A model generated the notes under the pieces. The model had not been told where the DNA came from. It saw nothing but the letters and a program-made list of their open reading frames with translations, and ran no database searches. DNA of 64,000 nucleotides, taken from assembly GCA_030562195.1 (NCBI GenBank), contig JAUJPP010000012.1:14694001-14758000 (forward strand), written 5' to 3'. This DNA is from Nipponacmea schrenckii. Its lineage: Eukaryota > Mollusca > Gastropoda > Lottiidae. A program made the translations under genes and the position numbers. The first letter of the stretch is position 1. The number at the start of each line of letters is the position of its first letter. Below, piece by piece: positions 14,601 through 29,600 of this stretch.

Positions 14601-17600
14601 ACGTTGATAAAAGTCTTTTACACATTTTTTGACCGATTTCGGATTTGTACCGATTTCTAATAAGAGGATAGTACATAATGTTGTAATTTTTAAGCAGGAC
14701 GTCTCTGGTGTGTGATTACCACCATTGATTATTGTTTAACATTTTAGACGAACATAAAAATCTCTTTGAGGATCACTGGCTCGATTTAATCAAGAATGTT
14801 CAGGAAATTACTGTTTTTTATAAGAGCCTTAATTACTTAAAATTTATAATTTCAACGGACATTCATTTGCCACAGTGGCACCATGAATCATTTGACCAAA
14901 AGTAGATTCAGATGTTTTTTCGTCAGTCAAGTCAAGCTTGATTGAACATCTATGATTAGTTTGGTCTTGACTTCAGATTTTCAAAAATCTTTAGACATTG
15001 TTTGGATAAAATGATGGCAATGCTAGTTGGACGCCTGACAGGAAGAGTCAAGACAAAATTGAATACAAAACAGATGTAATAAAAGGTTAACATAAACATA
15101 GAACTAAATTCAACAGTTTTAGACAATGAAATACATACGCACATTTGACACTAAAGTAACTTAAAAATACTTGAGTGCCAGTGTTGATAGATTTTTTATG
15201 CGTTTACACGTAAATGTGGATGTAGTGGTTTTTGACGAAACAGAAAATCAGATATTTCTTATGATTATTATTATTATTGGCCATGTTCTTGGAAACGCGT
15301 TCAATATTGTGGACACAATAGAGAACTGGTTTCTTTATTGACTTTGATGAAACTTGTTGTTCACCCAAAAATGAACCCTTTTCAAAATCAGACCAGTCGA
15401 AAAATATTTACTCTGAGTTACTGCCCTTGTTCTTACACTCTTCGTGTATTTAGATATGGAACTAGTTTCTTGGTGAATTTGACGAAACTTAGTATGAATG
15501 TTTGTAACCACACAAGGAAAAATCATATAGAAAGTCATTTACTGTGAGTTATTGCCCTCGTTCTTAAATCTTAAGGAACAGAGAGCTGTTTTATTTTTTT
15601 GGGGGTGGATTTTGATTAAACTTGGTGTGATTGTTTATAATCACCCAAAGATGAACCAGAAATCTTTTATTTAGCGATAACTCTTGCCAACAAAACAGTA
15701 CGAATTGGCCTATATTACAAATTTGGGCGTATTACGACATCTTTATTTTCAACCTAAGAAAATTATGTTTGATTTTCTTGCATCTATAGTAATTCCAAAC
15801 AACATTCTTTTTTACGACATAAAGCAATTGCCCTGCTTCAGAGCAATAAGTTGATGGCACATAAATGATTAACTAGGAATGAAATTAGCAAGTTTGACAA
15901 AGTTTCTCTTCGGAGTACAGACAAGCATCTGATTAACAATAGATTATTTTATTGTCGCCAATTTGTTCCTGAGAGACAACTAATGATCTACAGTCAAATG
16001 GAAAATGAAACTCGTTTATGATCGCTTATCGGTTTTAAGAGTTGATACCTGGAGCAGGCGTTGATCAATATATATTCTAAAAGGAGTTGCGAGGTGCCGT
16101 CCATTTGCTGATCTTATAAAATGTCATTTCCGAAATGTATAAACACATACCTCGGAGACGCATAACAACACAATATGTGACTGAAATATACATATTTTTT
16201 TCTGTCATAATGGCGGCATATTAACGCTCCTCATGTTGGGGCAGTGGGCATTCTCACTCCGAGTCCAAGTTCTCGGGCAGAAAATAAACAAAACTCCCAA
16301 AACACCCTCGATCTTGATTTGACGTATTTAACAATATTTTAGCTGTGATATCGCTGTACAATTTAGCTGTCATATATCTCTAAAATTGGTGTATTTAGCA
16401 CTATTTTAGCTGCGATATATTGCTCTACAACTGATCTTTTGAGAACTGTTTTAGCAGTTACATCGTTCTAAAAAATTATTGAGAACTATTTTAGCTGTGA
16501 TATCTCTCTACAATTGAAAATTTGAATTGTGCAGATTTACGCTATAAGTGTCCCCGATACACATAACACATTTAGAAAACATCTTTACTATCTCTTTCAA
16601 AATATCTTTCCACAACTGATAACTCTTTTATGAACAGAATGTAATCTATTTTTGTAGATTCATCTTTCATAGTCAAATCCGAAAACTAATTGTTGCATTG
16701 TACAGGTTATTTAATATTAAGAATTAGTTTTAAGATCGATTGCCTGGTATAATCCACTATTCCGCTGTTATCGTTCTCATAAGATTACATGGGAGAATGT
16801 AAAACTTTATAATTTTCAGAAAAGGCAAGGAACATATTGATGAGGGTCACAATTTTCAATTGATGAAACTTAAATGAATCTAGTTTTACGTTCACTGCAT
16901 CAATCACAACACCATTTATTTTTTTAATTCCAATATGAGAATAGAAGGTCGTTTCATTTCAGTTAAAAAATGACGAACGTAGGACTTAATCTTGAATGAC
17001 CTAGGATTTCGTTTGGACTCTTGTCGGTTAGATTTGGGCATTTAAATTGTTATTATTTCAAACAAAAGGTCAGTAAAAAAAAACTAAATTCTCTATTGGA
17101 TTCTATTGGATTCTAAAACTTACGTCAAAAATCTAATATGTTAAAGGTATTAAATAACACATCATGTCGGTAATCTGCGTGGATGGTTTTCTTCACCTAC
17201 CTACAGGAGCAAACCAGAAACCAGGCCAGCCCATATGCAATCGGTTACATCGTTCTACACATGATCTATTGAGAACTATTTTAGCTGTGATATCGCTCTA
17301 CAATTGATCTATTGAGAACTATATTAGCTGTGATATATATCTACAATTGATGTATTGGGAACTATTTTAGCCCTGATATGGCTCTGCAATTGATGTATTA
17401 AGCACTATTTTAGCTGCGATGTATCTCTACAATTGATGTATTGAGAACTGTTTTAGCAGTTACATCGTTCTACAAATTTATTGAGAACTATTTTAGCTGT
17501 GATATATCTCTACAATTAATGTATTTAGCACTAGTTAAGCTGCGATATATTGTTCTACAGCTGATCTATTGAGAACTATTTTAGCTGTGATATCTCCCTA

Positions 17601-20600
17601 CAATTGATGTATTAAGAACTATTTTAGCTGTGATATATCTCTACAATTGATGTATTAAGAACTATTTTAGCTGTGATATATCCCTACAATTTATGTATTA
17701 AGAGCTATTTTAGCTGTGATATATCTCTACAATTGATCTATTGAGAACTATTTTAGCAGTTACATCGTTCTACAAATGATCTATTGAGAACTATTTTAGC
17801 TGTGATATATCCCTACAATTTATGTATTAAGAGCTATTTTAGCTGTGATATATCTCTACAATTGATCTATTGAGAACTATTTTAGCAGTTACATCGTTCT
17901 ACAAATGATCTATTGAGAACTATTTTAGCTGTGATATCTACCTACAATTGATGTATTTAGCATTATTTAGCCGTTACATCGTTCTACAATTGATGTATTG
18001 AGAAAAATTTTAGCTGTGATATATCTCTACAATTGATGTATTAAGAACCATTTTGGCTGTGATATATCTCTACAATTGGTCTATTGCAGTTAAATCGTTC
18101 TACAAATGATCTATTGAGAACTATTTTAGCTGCGATTTCGCTTTACAATTGGGGTATTTAGCACTATTTTATACTTTAGCTGTGATATCGCTGTACATTT
18201 GATGTATTTAGCACTATTTTAGCTGTAATATCGCTCTACAATTGATGTATTTAGTGCTATTTTAGCTGCGATATATCCCTACAAGTGATGTATTGAGTAT
18301 TATTTTAACAGTGATATCTCTCTACAATTGATGTATTTAGCACTATGTTAGCTGTGATATCGCTATACAATTGATGTATTTAGCACTTTTTTAGCTGTAA
18401 TATAGCTCTACAATTGATGTATTTAGAGCAATTTTAGCTGAGAGATATATCGACAATTGATGAATTGAGTATTATTTTAATTTTTATCTTTCTACATTAT
18501 TTATAATAATAATAATAAACTCTTTATTTTACATGGGTCAGAATTAGGCCCAATACACAAGGACATGGTCCTGTCTCACATTCAGCCCATGGGGCAATAC
18601 ATTGGAAAAAAAAAAAAAATAAAAATAAAAAAAAAAATAAAATAAAATCGAAAATACATAATATCTCAATATACAATTCGTCTGAAATACTAAAAATACA
18701 CAAGTACATGTGTATCAAATGGACAGAGATATGTTCCGGCGATCAAGTACATGACCACAAAATAAATATACAATACTCCACGTACAATTTGTTTAAAAAT
18801 ACACAAGTACATGTGCATGAATGGACAGATTTTCAACCTACAATTAGTTTATAAAATGGATGTAATATATAGTTCCCGCGGCCATGCACACGACCGCAAA
18901 AAATCACGTAATATTTCAACGTACAATTTATTTTAAAATACACAATTACATGTGTAAATAATGGACAGATTTATCTTCCGGCGATCAAGTACATGACAGC
19001 AAAAACCATATATCATTTCAATGTACAATTAGTTTTAAAATACACAAGTACATTTTAAAAGTGACATCTCTCTACAATTAGTGAATTCAGAACTATTTTA
19101 GCTGTGATACATATCTACAATTGATGTATTGAGAACCATTTCGAACAGTGTAATGTTCTAAATATATTCATGTCAGTTATTTGTTTGTTGCATGTAATGT
19201 ACTTTTCAAAACACAATTCTTGAATTTCTTTCAATTTTCTCTTTTAAAAACGCTCATACTACTTTAATCTTTTAGGCTTCATTTAGACTGACTAAATGCC
19301 AGACACAATGCTATTTCGAAATCATTTCTTGTCACAGCTACTCAAAAACAGTGTCGGAAACGCTAGATATTTTAGACGTTTCAAACCGACACTTAGCCAC
19401 GTAAAGTGTCTCTTTTTTGTAACCTTATCTCTTTTGAGACTAAACTGAATTAAAAAAAAATTAAAAATGGTTCATTTTTAACAATTTTTGACAGTTTTCT
19501 TACGTCTATAGTATTCTCAATTGGTCTTTTCGATGGTGTAAGGGCATAGGTTTGAATACCAAGAATGAGTTTTAGTGAGTGGGAAGTACGACCTAATGAT
19601 TTTTATTTTTGATTTCATAGTGACCGAGGTCAATGATATTTATATAAAGCGACACAATGACATGGACGTCTAAATTGGAACAGTGTTGGGGGCCATAAAC
19701 CACCGTTTCAAATCCTGATAAGTGCTTAAAAAATCTTTTGATCCCATTTATTGGAAATGTGTCACAGTAGAAATTGATTTCGTTACCTATAATACAACAT
19801 TAAATACTTGTACAATTACATAGTGTAATTGCCATTCAGCGCAAAACGCGTAGATATACACTTAAAAGGAGAAGAATCCCTGTAAATGATGGTTTTATAG
19901 TGCCCACACTGTTAATTAGGAAACATTAGAGGAATTATCTAAATAAATACATACATTACTTTGATGTAATATATTTAAGAAACGCATCATGACCACCATG
20001 ATCAACCATACAGTATCACTGGGAGTCCTTATGAGAATGTTTATTAATATAAAACCATCCCATAACTAAGTAAACATACTCATAAATATTACAAAACAAG
20101 CAAAAGGGCCAATTTCTATTTGTTTAAGAGGCATTAAGGGACGATTTCGATTGTCTTGTGGGCTATTTAATATGTATATTGATGTTCAATTTTCGATTCA
20201 AAAGCTTGATAATATATCAATGTAATAATTTCTTTATCACCATCATCGACTGCTGCGTTACGATTATTCTACTGAGACACCTGATATCACTAACTGCATC
20301 AATGATATTCTAATTACATATATTTATGTGACAAGAATGACCAGGGAGGAGAATTAATCCCATTTATAAGTTATTGAAGTACAAAATAAAATTGGCAGAA
20401 TAGATCAATGCAGTTGGAATTTTTAATATAAAACACAAAATGTGTGGAATACGGGAAAAGTTTTCATAAAATAATGTCGGATTTCTACCCCACATTATCG
20501 AATTTGATTGGATTTTGACTTGAATTTGAAGATATTTTGAACCATGACTAACATCTTCTCACATGCGGCGATTTGTGAAAGAATACTTTTAATTGTTGAA

Positions 20601-23600
20601 CATACCGTTATGATGAAGGGATTCTAAAGATAAAACTTCGTACAATGATTGTACAATGGCTTGAATTATACGATAGTTTAGTGATTATGATACTTGAGAA
20701 ACAAACAGACTTCAATACTTACAAGTTTATAGCTGGGTACAGTACATTAAGTAGATTGTACACTTGAAGTGGTAACCAACATAGCACAAAGGAACACACC
20801 ACAATGATCATCATCTTGACTACCTGTAACAGAGAAATAGAACAATTTGGAAAATGAAATAAATGGAGGTTTACGTCCTACTAGTCTGTAACTTGTGGGA
20901 ACATTTATACGGACAACGGCCTGCAATGTAGGAAACATTTCCAGGATATCGCCTATTTTTTTTATTTCCACAGTCGAGCGATCTGTGACATACACAGCCT
21001 GTAGCACACGTTTCAGTCTTTCCAGCCTGCATCATTGTCAAGGGAAAACCTCTCAACTCATTGACAAGGGAAAACCTCTTGACGCATAGACATCGAAAAC
21101 CTCTCGACGTATGCCGGGATTGAACTAATAATCGAGGAGTCTGATTGGCTAGGTTACAGTACAAAGAAATAAATTACTTCCATTTGCAGGTAAAGTATCT
21201 ATTGATGTCAACGTATTGTCACAATACCGTAAAGTGGCGATTAAATTTCGAAACGCGACGGTTTCGTTCTGAAATTTATTTACATGTATATCATATTTCG
21301 TGATTTTGACTTTCGTTTCATTTTGACGGAAAATTACATGCAATGCGTGACTTTCTCAGAACTTATTTTAAATTTGTTTCAAATTGTTTAGTTCATAAAG
21401 TCAATCAGAGATTTAAATAGCCAAAATCTCGTAATATCTTTACAGATCGTATCAGACAATTTGACACGCTTTGCATGAGGTATGAGAATTATTTTCCACG
21501 TCTGTCAGATTTCAAAGACTCTTCACGCCTTTTAAATCAGAGAGCATGATTCGATTGATTTCTTGACCTTAATCAATATGGGTAGACTAATGAACTAAGT
21601 CATTTATTTCAAGGATTCCGAGACAGTTTACATTAGATAATAACTACTTCTCTCCAAACGACTTAAATAGGATTGATTCATGTGTTATGTTTCTCAGATA
21701 TCATTAAACTACAAATATATGGCTTGAATTATTTACGAAATGGCTTGGACAGTAGAAATAATGATTTTAACCTTAGAATAAATGGTTTGAACATCAGAAT
21801 AGAATGGTTTGAACATCCGAATAAATGGTGTTTAAAATCAGAATAAACGGTTTGACATCAGAATAAATGGTCTGAATATCAGAATAACCAGATTGAACAT
21901 CAAAATAATTGGTTTGAACATCCGAATAAACGGTTTGAACATCAGCATAAGTAGTTTGAATATTAGAATAAAAGGTTTAAAGAGAAGAATAAATGGCTTG
22001 AACGGAAGTATATATAAATTGAGCAATGAAGTTAAAAGTAAAAAAAAATTGAGAAATAGCTGGAATAACAATAGCTTTAATAACCAGAGAAATAGTTTAA
22101 AGTTTAAAAAAATAAAGAAATAGCTTGACTGAGGTAGGTTGAATAAGTCTAATTTGTGTTGGCTTTGAAATGGGTGGAATAAAATTCGATTTGTTTAAAA
22201 AATTGCTCAAAATAACTTGAATACGATTAATATATTAATTAATTATTCAGTAATTGTTTTTGTATTTATTTTACTAGTACTAGATTAATTGTATACTCCA
22301 ACCAGACAAACATGTATGTAACGGAACTTTTTAGAACTGTTATGTTCAGAATAACAACTGATGGTAGCGAAATCCTACATAATTGGCAATGATTTAGCCA
22401 ATTGCGACAAGCTAAGACGTCTATTAGAAGTGAATTATTACAAGATACAGTACTTAAAACACAATCAATTGGTCTAATTTGAGCTATGAATTACGGCCGT
22501 CTAAAATGTATATGATGTAAATAATGCCAAGCGTCAGTGACTAATTAAGCAAGCAATTCCGAGGTAAAAATAGATCCCGAGGAAAGTACAGGTCGAAAAA
22601 TAATCTATCCCGAAAAACAAGAAAAACATCTATAATTTACAAGGATAACAAGTTCACAGATACACTGTTGAAAGTATTTGTAATTTACCACTTATTTAAG
22701 AGTAAAGTTACACCTTTACGGTGTGTGTTGACTATGTACACTAATAACAGCGTAATTTTTACATCGTAGTACAGCTAAGAGTGTCATCATTTACATTTTC
22801 TGGGGATACACTGTCTGAATTAATTAACACTTTTTTTAGAATTAATTTTATCTCCGAAAGTGTAAATTTGTCATCTGAAAGAGTATTGTTACTCTTCTGT
22901 TATTTTAAAAAGTGCTGTAGTATAATAATATCGGGTAACATTTTTTTCGTAAAGCAGAAAAACTTGACACTTCAAAAGTGTAAGATTACACAAAAATTTT
23001 AATTGTGTCTATTCAGTGTAACATTGGCAATAGAAGAGCGTCTTTGCTCTTGCATAGTGTTAAGTTATTCGAATATTTAGCTTAACGATATGTTCTTTTT
23101 ATAAATTGTTAAAATTTTCGTAGTTTACCACTTATTTTAAAGTAAAGTTAATCCTTTTAGGTATATGATCACCATGTACACGAACAATGGTATAATTTTG
23201 GCATCTTATTGTAGCCAAGAGTGTTACCATTTACTTCTTCTGACTATAGACTTTGTCAAAATTAATTTACACTTTGTCAGAATGAATTTACAATTTGTCA
23301 GAATGAATTTACACTTTGTCAAAATGAATTTAGACTCTCTCAGAATTCAACCATTGTCACATGTCACGTGTCATGGGTCAACTTTTGCAAACTGCCTGGT
23401 GTTCATGTCGCCATCTCAGGAACTTTTGATATTTATTTTATGACCACAGTTCCTCACAAGTTGTAAATTTTCATTTTATTTATGTATTATCTTGTAAGGA
23501 ATTCATTTATTATATTGTGTAGAAATTTAGTTCTGGTATTATTCGTTATTTACTTCAAATTTGTCCCAAATTGCACTTCAAAAGAATTTTCAAATAGATC

Positions 23601-26600
23601 GGACAGCAGCCAAAAGGAAAATTTGCAATTTACTGCTCAGAAATTTAACTGTTCTTGCATTTTTCCTAAATCGCAAATGATTTGTTATCACTGATCAAAA
23701 GATGTGAATTTGTTTTGTGGTATTTTGTAACATATATTTTATTAATAGGGAACAAGTGAAACGTAGACGTATATTGTTATCACCCCTGTTCATTAGACTG
23801 TCGGTCCGTCGTCAACATGTCTTGTGAGCACTATAGAAACTACAGTTTTCATCTGATTTGAATAAAATTCAGACATTATTTAACAAGTGCGAATTTATGC
23901 CATGTAAATACCAATACTTTTACTGACAGTGATATAGAACCTGGCTCATTTACCAGAATACAAAAAGCGACACGATGGATACAACCAACTCAACTATAAA
24001 TCAACATTACGATAAACTCATACTTGTTTATGATCTCTATTGGTCTTTTAGAAACAGAAGCAAATAACGAGTCTAACTTCCAATCATTTGACAATGGGAA
24101 ATAAATTAAGACTACAATCAAAATGTCGTCAATGCACTTTTATGTGTATGTCCCACAAGCAATATGTAATTTACTAAACAATATGTGAATAATGCCTTTA
24201 AATGCTTGTATAACATTTTTATATTTGTTATTACACATGTACAACCGAAACATATCAGGCTTGTTCATTGATCTGTATATAATTTTCTATTAGAAAAAGG
24301 GATTAAAAAAAGAGGAATACATTTATTGAAGATAACGAATATTGCAGATATTTATGCAATCAGGTTAATCGACGGCAAGAAATATGAAACTTGTGTTTTC
24401 ATTGCGTTCATAGGCAATATTAGAATATCATAAAATAAACGCTTAGAGCAGCAATAGGAAAGGAAAAAGATATTCTCCAAAATGTAAAACGCTTTAAAGA
24501 GATATAAGTTGAATTTAAGTGTATTGTAATTTATCAAAACGTATACTGTTTCTTAGACACACTATCATAAATAATATCTATTTATATATTCCACTATACT
24601 GAAAACTTTCACAGGGGTAAGCGAGACAGTCCTTCGTTGCTCTAATGTTTACAAAGTTGAATAAATCCATCAATTATTGGGTAAATGAATGAAACAGAAT
24701 GACACATGCCCTTTTTTTCTCCAGTTGATGGCTCGAAAAAGGCAAAGACATTTAGTTCGAAATGAAGGAAGATTTTCCTGTACATGGGTAAGTGTTTACA
24801 CTTATTTTTACAAATCTCTATTCGTTTCCATTCAGAAAAGTGTGTTAAGTGAAAATTGTCCTCCACGACACTACACTACCATTCAATGTTAAAGGGGCAC
24901 AGACTTGATTTGTTTCGGACAATCATCCGACAGCCTCAAATACATGAAGTCTTTTGCTTAGCTAATCAGAAATAGTCTACAGAGCTTACCTTTGAAATTT
25001 GAGCCTTCAAATCCATGTGTATCCATACTTATCCGTGTTTGAAAATCATAATGTCTACGAACGGCCCGCCATATTGGAAAACGGTTCGTCTTGATAAAGA
25101 GTTATCCTTCCCGTCGTGCAATAGCGCGGGTCAGGTCATCTATATAAATAGACTACTGCGCAGGCCCACACTGACAAAACAAAAAGAAAGTACAGTGAAA
25201 CCTCGTTATCTCGACATAGGTAATCTCGATGTTCCGTTTAACTCGAGGTCCTTGATTGTCAACAGGACACACAATTTTCAGACTGACTCGAGACCAGCCG
25301 CGTACAGCACGGAAAAAAAACTAGAACTGTGAACAGTACTGAGAGTGGCAAACAACCCCTATGGGGCTACTTGATACAAGGTCACGTGATATAGCCTTTT
25401 GAACTTTTAAACACTCAAAATAAACTTTTTAACAACCATTATAAGCATATGTATTGACAGCTTAGGTCAAGTTCATTTTACTTGAAAATTATTAAGGTAA
25501 TTGAAGGTCAAGGTCACTTGATATAGCCTTTTGAATTTTTTTAAAAACTAAAACGGGAACAAAAAATTGTTGTCGACCATTATAGGCCTATGTGTGGATA
25601 GCTTATGTCAAGAACATTCTACTTGTAAAAATTCAGGGTCATTGATGGTCAAGGTCATTTGATATACCCTTTAATTTTTTTAAAAAATCAATCGGGATTA
25701 AAAAAAAAATATATTTGAAAATGAAAATTCTGTTCCCAAAAAATTTAAGATAAAGCAACAAGTTTTCAAAAAACACCAAAATCGTACAAATCGGAGAAAA
25801 ATTAGCGGACTTATTAAAATTTTGCTAAATGTCACCGTTCTGTGATAACACATAAAGCTCCCTAGGTCAACTCGAAAATGGTATTGAAATTTGGTTTGAA
25901 AAATGCTATAAGATACGTACTGGAATAGAAAATGAATATTTATAATTAAAATTTCTATGCATGAAGTGAGAAATTGCATAATAATATTTGAATAATTGCA
26001 TACCTTTGTTGCTAAATATCCGATCGCTTTGAAAATGACAGAATATAGAGAAGTCGCCTATAGAAATATAAATACATCATAAAAAAATTTCTACCACTTC
26101 CGGTTTTTGAGTGAGAACTTCCGGTTTTTCAGAACCACGTTGGGTGACCCAACCTCCGGTGTATGTAAGAAATGAGTACAAAAGCTATACATATAAACTA
26201 TCAGGCATAATTAGAACCCAATTAGAGGAACAAATTCTAACCGGATGTGTTATCACAGAACGGTGACATTTAGCAAAATTTTAATAAGTCCGCTAATTTT
26301 TCTCCGATTTGTACGATTTTGGTGTTTTTTGAAACCTTGTTACTTTATCTAAAATTTGTAGGGAACAGAATTTTCATTTTCAAATTTAATTTTTTTTTTA
26401 TGCCCGATTGAATTTTTAAAAATATTAGAAGGCTATATCAAATGACCTTTGACCTTCAATTACCTTAATAATTTTCAAGTAAAATGTACTTGACCTAAGC
26501 TGTCCGTACATATGCTTATAATGGTTGTTAAAAAGTTTGTTTTGAGGGTTATATCACGTGACCTTGTGATTTGTATCAAGTGGCCCCATAGGGGTTGTTT

Positions 26601-29600
26601 GCCACTCTCAGTACTGTTCACAGTTCTAGTTGTATTTACTATTCAAAGAATTCACCTTTGCAATATCGTTAAGATAAACAAATGTTAAGATTTTGTTTAA
26701 TTGAATTTTTACACAATGAATAACATTATTTTTATTTTCATTACAGTATGATTAACATATTTAAATGATTTCTACTATAACTAGTTTCACAATGAATATT
26801 TATCAGAACATGCTGACTCTTTCCGGCACACCTTACGGTACCTCTCTATGGAGTAGTTCACTTTATAAAACATTTACACTCAATTTGGTCCTATTTTCCG
26901 CCAGATTTTGATTAATTGAATTTTTTACACAATGAATAACATTATTTTTATTTTCATTACAAAATGATTAAGATCTTTAAATGATTTCCACTATAACTAG
27001 TTTCACAATGAATATTTAGCAGAATATGCTGACTCTTTTCAAAGTAATTATCTCAATTTCTGAATATTTGTTCCTTGAATACAATCTGTGTGTTAACAAT
27101 ACAAAGCAGATGAATCGATATCAGCATTCGCTACCAGCTAATTTTGACAACGATGAAACCGTAAGTGCTATATACCAGTCACCTTAGTAGCACATTGCTA
27201 ACCGATTTTACGCCTTTCTTGGTTTAAATTGATTAGGTCTAAGTTCACGGTAATTCATTCATTCAATTTGTGAATAAAAGGAATCGTTCAAGTGAAAATG
27301 TAGGTTTATGTTTCTTAAACGAGCTGGAAAATTGATAGCATCCATTAATAGAAATGCAATAACAAGACGCCCCATTGACGCTTCTGTTTTTCCGACCTTT
27401 GGCAGTAACAAAACTGTCTGCATAGAAATCTGGACAGAGTTAAAATTATGATTGAGGTATATACTTGTAACGAAATTTGACATGTTTGTAACCAAAGGAA
27501 ATAATACTGTCATATTTATATTGCTTTCACCTGAACGGAATACTAAAATCCTCGTCACATTTGGACATTAATTCCTCATAACACTCCTATGTTATCAATT
27601 TACGATTATGTAAAGTAGCTTTCATGACTTTCTCAAAGCCACATGAGATGAATAAGAATTATCAAAAGTGTTGTGAACGCCACGCTTACAACTCCGATCG
27701 AAGATCGCTCTACATGGTCACATTTGCATACAGGAAGTATCGACATTTTTATGTTGTAAGATGTTTTTGTGCAGTCAAGAAATTAACAACGATCAACCTG
27801 ATTCGATTCGACATAGGTCGAGATGATATTTTAGCCCCCATGGTCTCTGTCATTGATTGTCGTCCTGATGGGACAAAAAGTATGCTAGTGGCATATTAAG
27901 GTATTTTAAATTATACCCATTGTGGAAGAGTCTAGCGGGAATTTATGACAATACAATTTGCATTTCAAACTTCATTATTTTAAAGACTATGTTATTGAAG
28001 TCGGATAGTCGCTAATTTAATAACTTTGTATATAGGCTGAGGAATGCCAGGATGATACACCCCAAGCGGCCGAATGGTGTAATGGTTTTGATTTCGCCCC
28101 TCTTTTGACGTCTATTAAAGCGAAAATCTTATTGGATCTTCTTTGTTTCTTAAATGCCATGGTCTCCCGAGCTAAAAGTCAATAAATTGTAGGAAGGAGT
28201 GGTAATAGGTTAAAAAGAACGCAGCTTATCTTAGACCAAAATTCATCAATGTTCATTAAACGTTTTTAAGATATCGCTGAATGACAGTAGAACAAGTTCT
28301 ATCGAATACGGAAGTGATTAAAAGTGTTACTAGAAAGTAAAGGCCAGTTGGTACAATACTTTCAATATATCATTGATCCGTTTAGGGAAATGAATGGAAT
28401 TCAATTTTCTTTCTTAATACCTTCTTCATTCAATTAACTTCCATACTGATCGAATGAAATGCCGATTTGATTTATAGATATTGCCTTAGGTACAGAATTG
28501 CATCGTTGAATTTTAGTTGATTGTGTTGTCCATATGTTTTATTTCTTTTAATTGAATGCTTATGGAACTGAAAAATATCACCAAAATATCAAGGTATTTG
28601 ATGGTGTGGTATGGTAGTTAATAGAATATTTGGGTTGTATAATTTTGAGACTATGCATTTTCTTATGTACAGAAGTTCATCGTTAAAATTTTTGATTTAG
28701 CAAGTTCCTGAGATACAATGGTTAATAGTTGAATGCTACAAGGGTAGTTAGCGATGTGATCGTTAATTTGTAGGGGTTGTATTGCTTCTTGAACTGAGAA
28801 CGTACCATAACAGTGATAATGTTTCTTGGTGGTTTGATGGATAACAAGGATATCGCAACATCAATGAATTCATCGGAAGAAAAAATGGCATCAGTTTTTG
28901 CAAAGAATGTACCTCCTTGGAAATGATTACTTAATAAATCCTAGTATCGAAAATCTACCGGAGCGGACTACGTAATTTAACAACAGAAAGCAGTACCGTG
29001 GTCTCAATAACTGAGCTTTAAAATATTGAAGACCAGAAAGTTGAATACATCAGTCGTTGTAATTGTTGGTATGCATCGAACATACATTTTTACATTTGTA
29101 TTTATTAATACATTATTGTAACTTATTTTAAATTATTCACACAGAGTGTATATCATTTCTTTCTTAAATGGTTGTTTGTACCTTTCCACTGCTGAGTAGA
29201 TTAACAATTTACAATGAAGAAGGAATAAAGGTACACAAAGGAATTAGGTTAAGACAATAAACCCAATCCATTGAGGTCAATTTATTCACAAGTAAATCTT
29301 GTTAAAATATACATTTTTCCAGTCTGTAACGTATTATTTACTGAGGAATTGGACTGACTGGACTTGTTTCATTTACTCGGTTTGACTTGGAGTAACAATC
29401 CTATGAATATCTAATTCAAGCTCTGAAAGTTGTTGTAGACGGTCGCAATTATGATGACATACTAATAGAGTGATTACATAAGCTGCTAATATTTGCCCAC
29501 GCTGTTGATCTTAGTGTATTAAGACTGGATCACACGGAGAAAGCAAAAAGTGGTCATCAAACCAATCCATATGTCTAATGGCTTTTTAGTTGCTGATATC

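Noticed and set aside
21838..22123. Overlapping open frames on both strands with repeated heptads
   Set aside because: Produced by a 21-bp minisatellite; the unit length keeps all frames open. No other gene evidence.
25015..25332. 105-codon plus-strand open frame
   Set aside because: Runs into a pogo-like terminal fragment and then the foldback element; composition and context are non-coding.
28055..28110. tRNA-like stretch with GGTGTAATGGTTTTGA
   Set aside because: An A-box-like motif is present but no B-box or cloverleaf follows.
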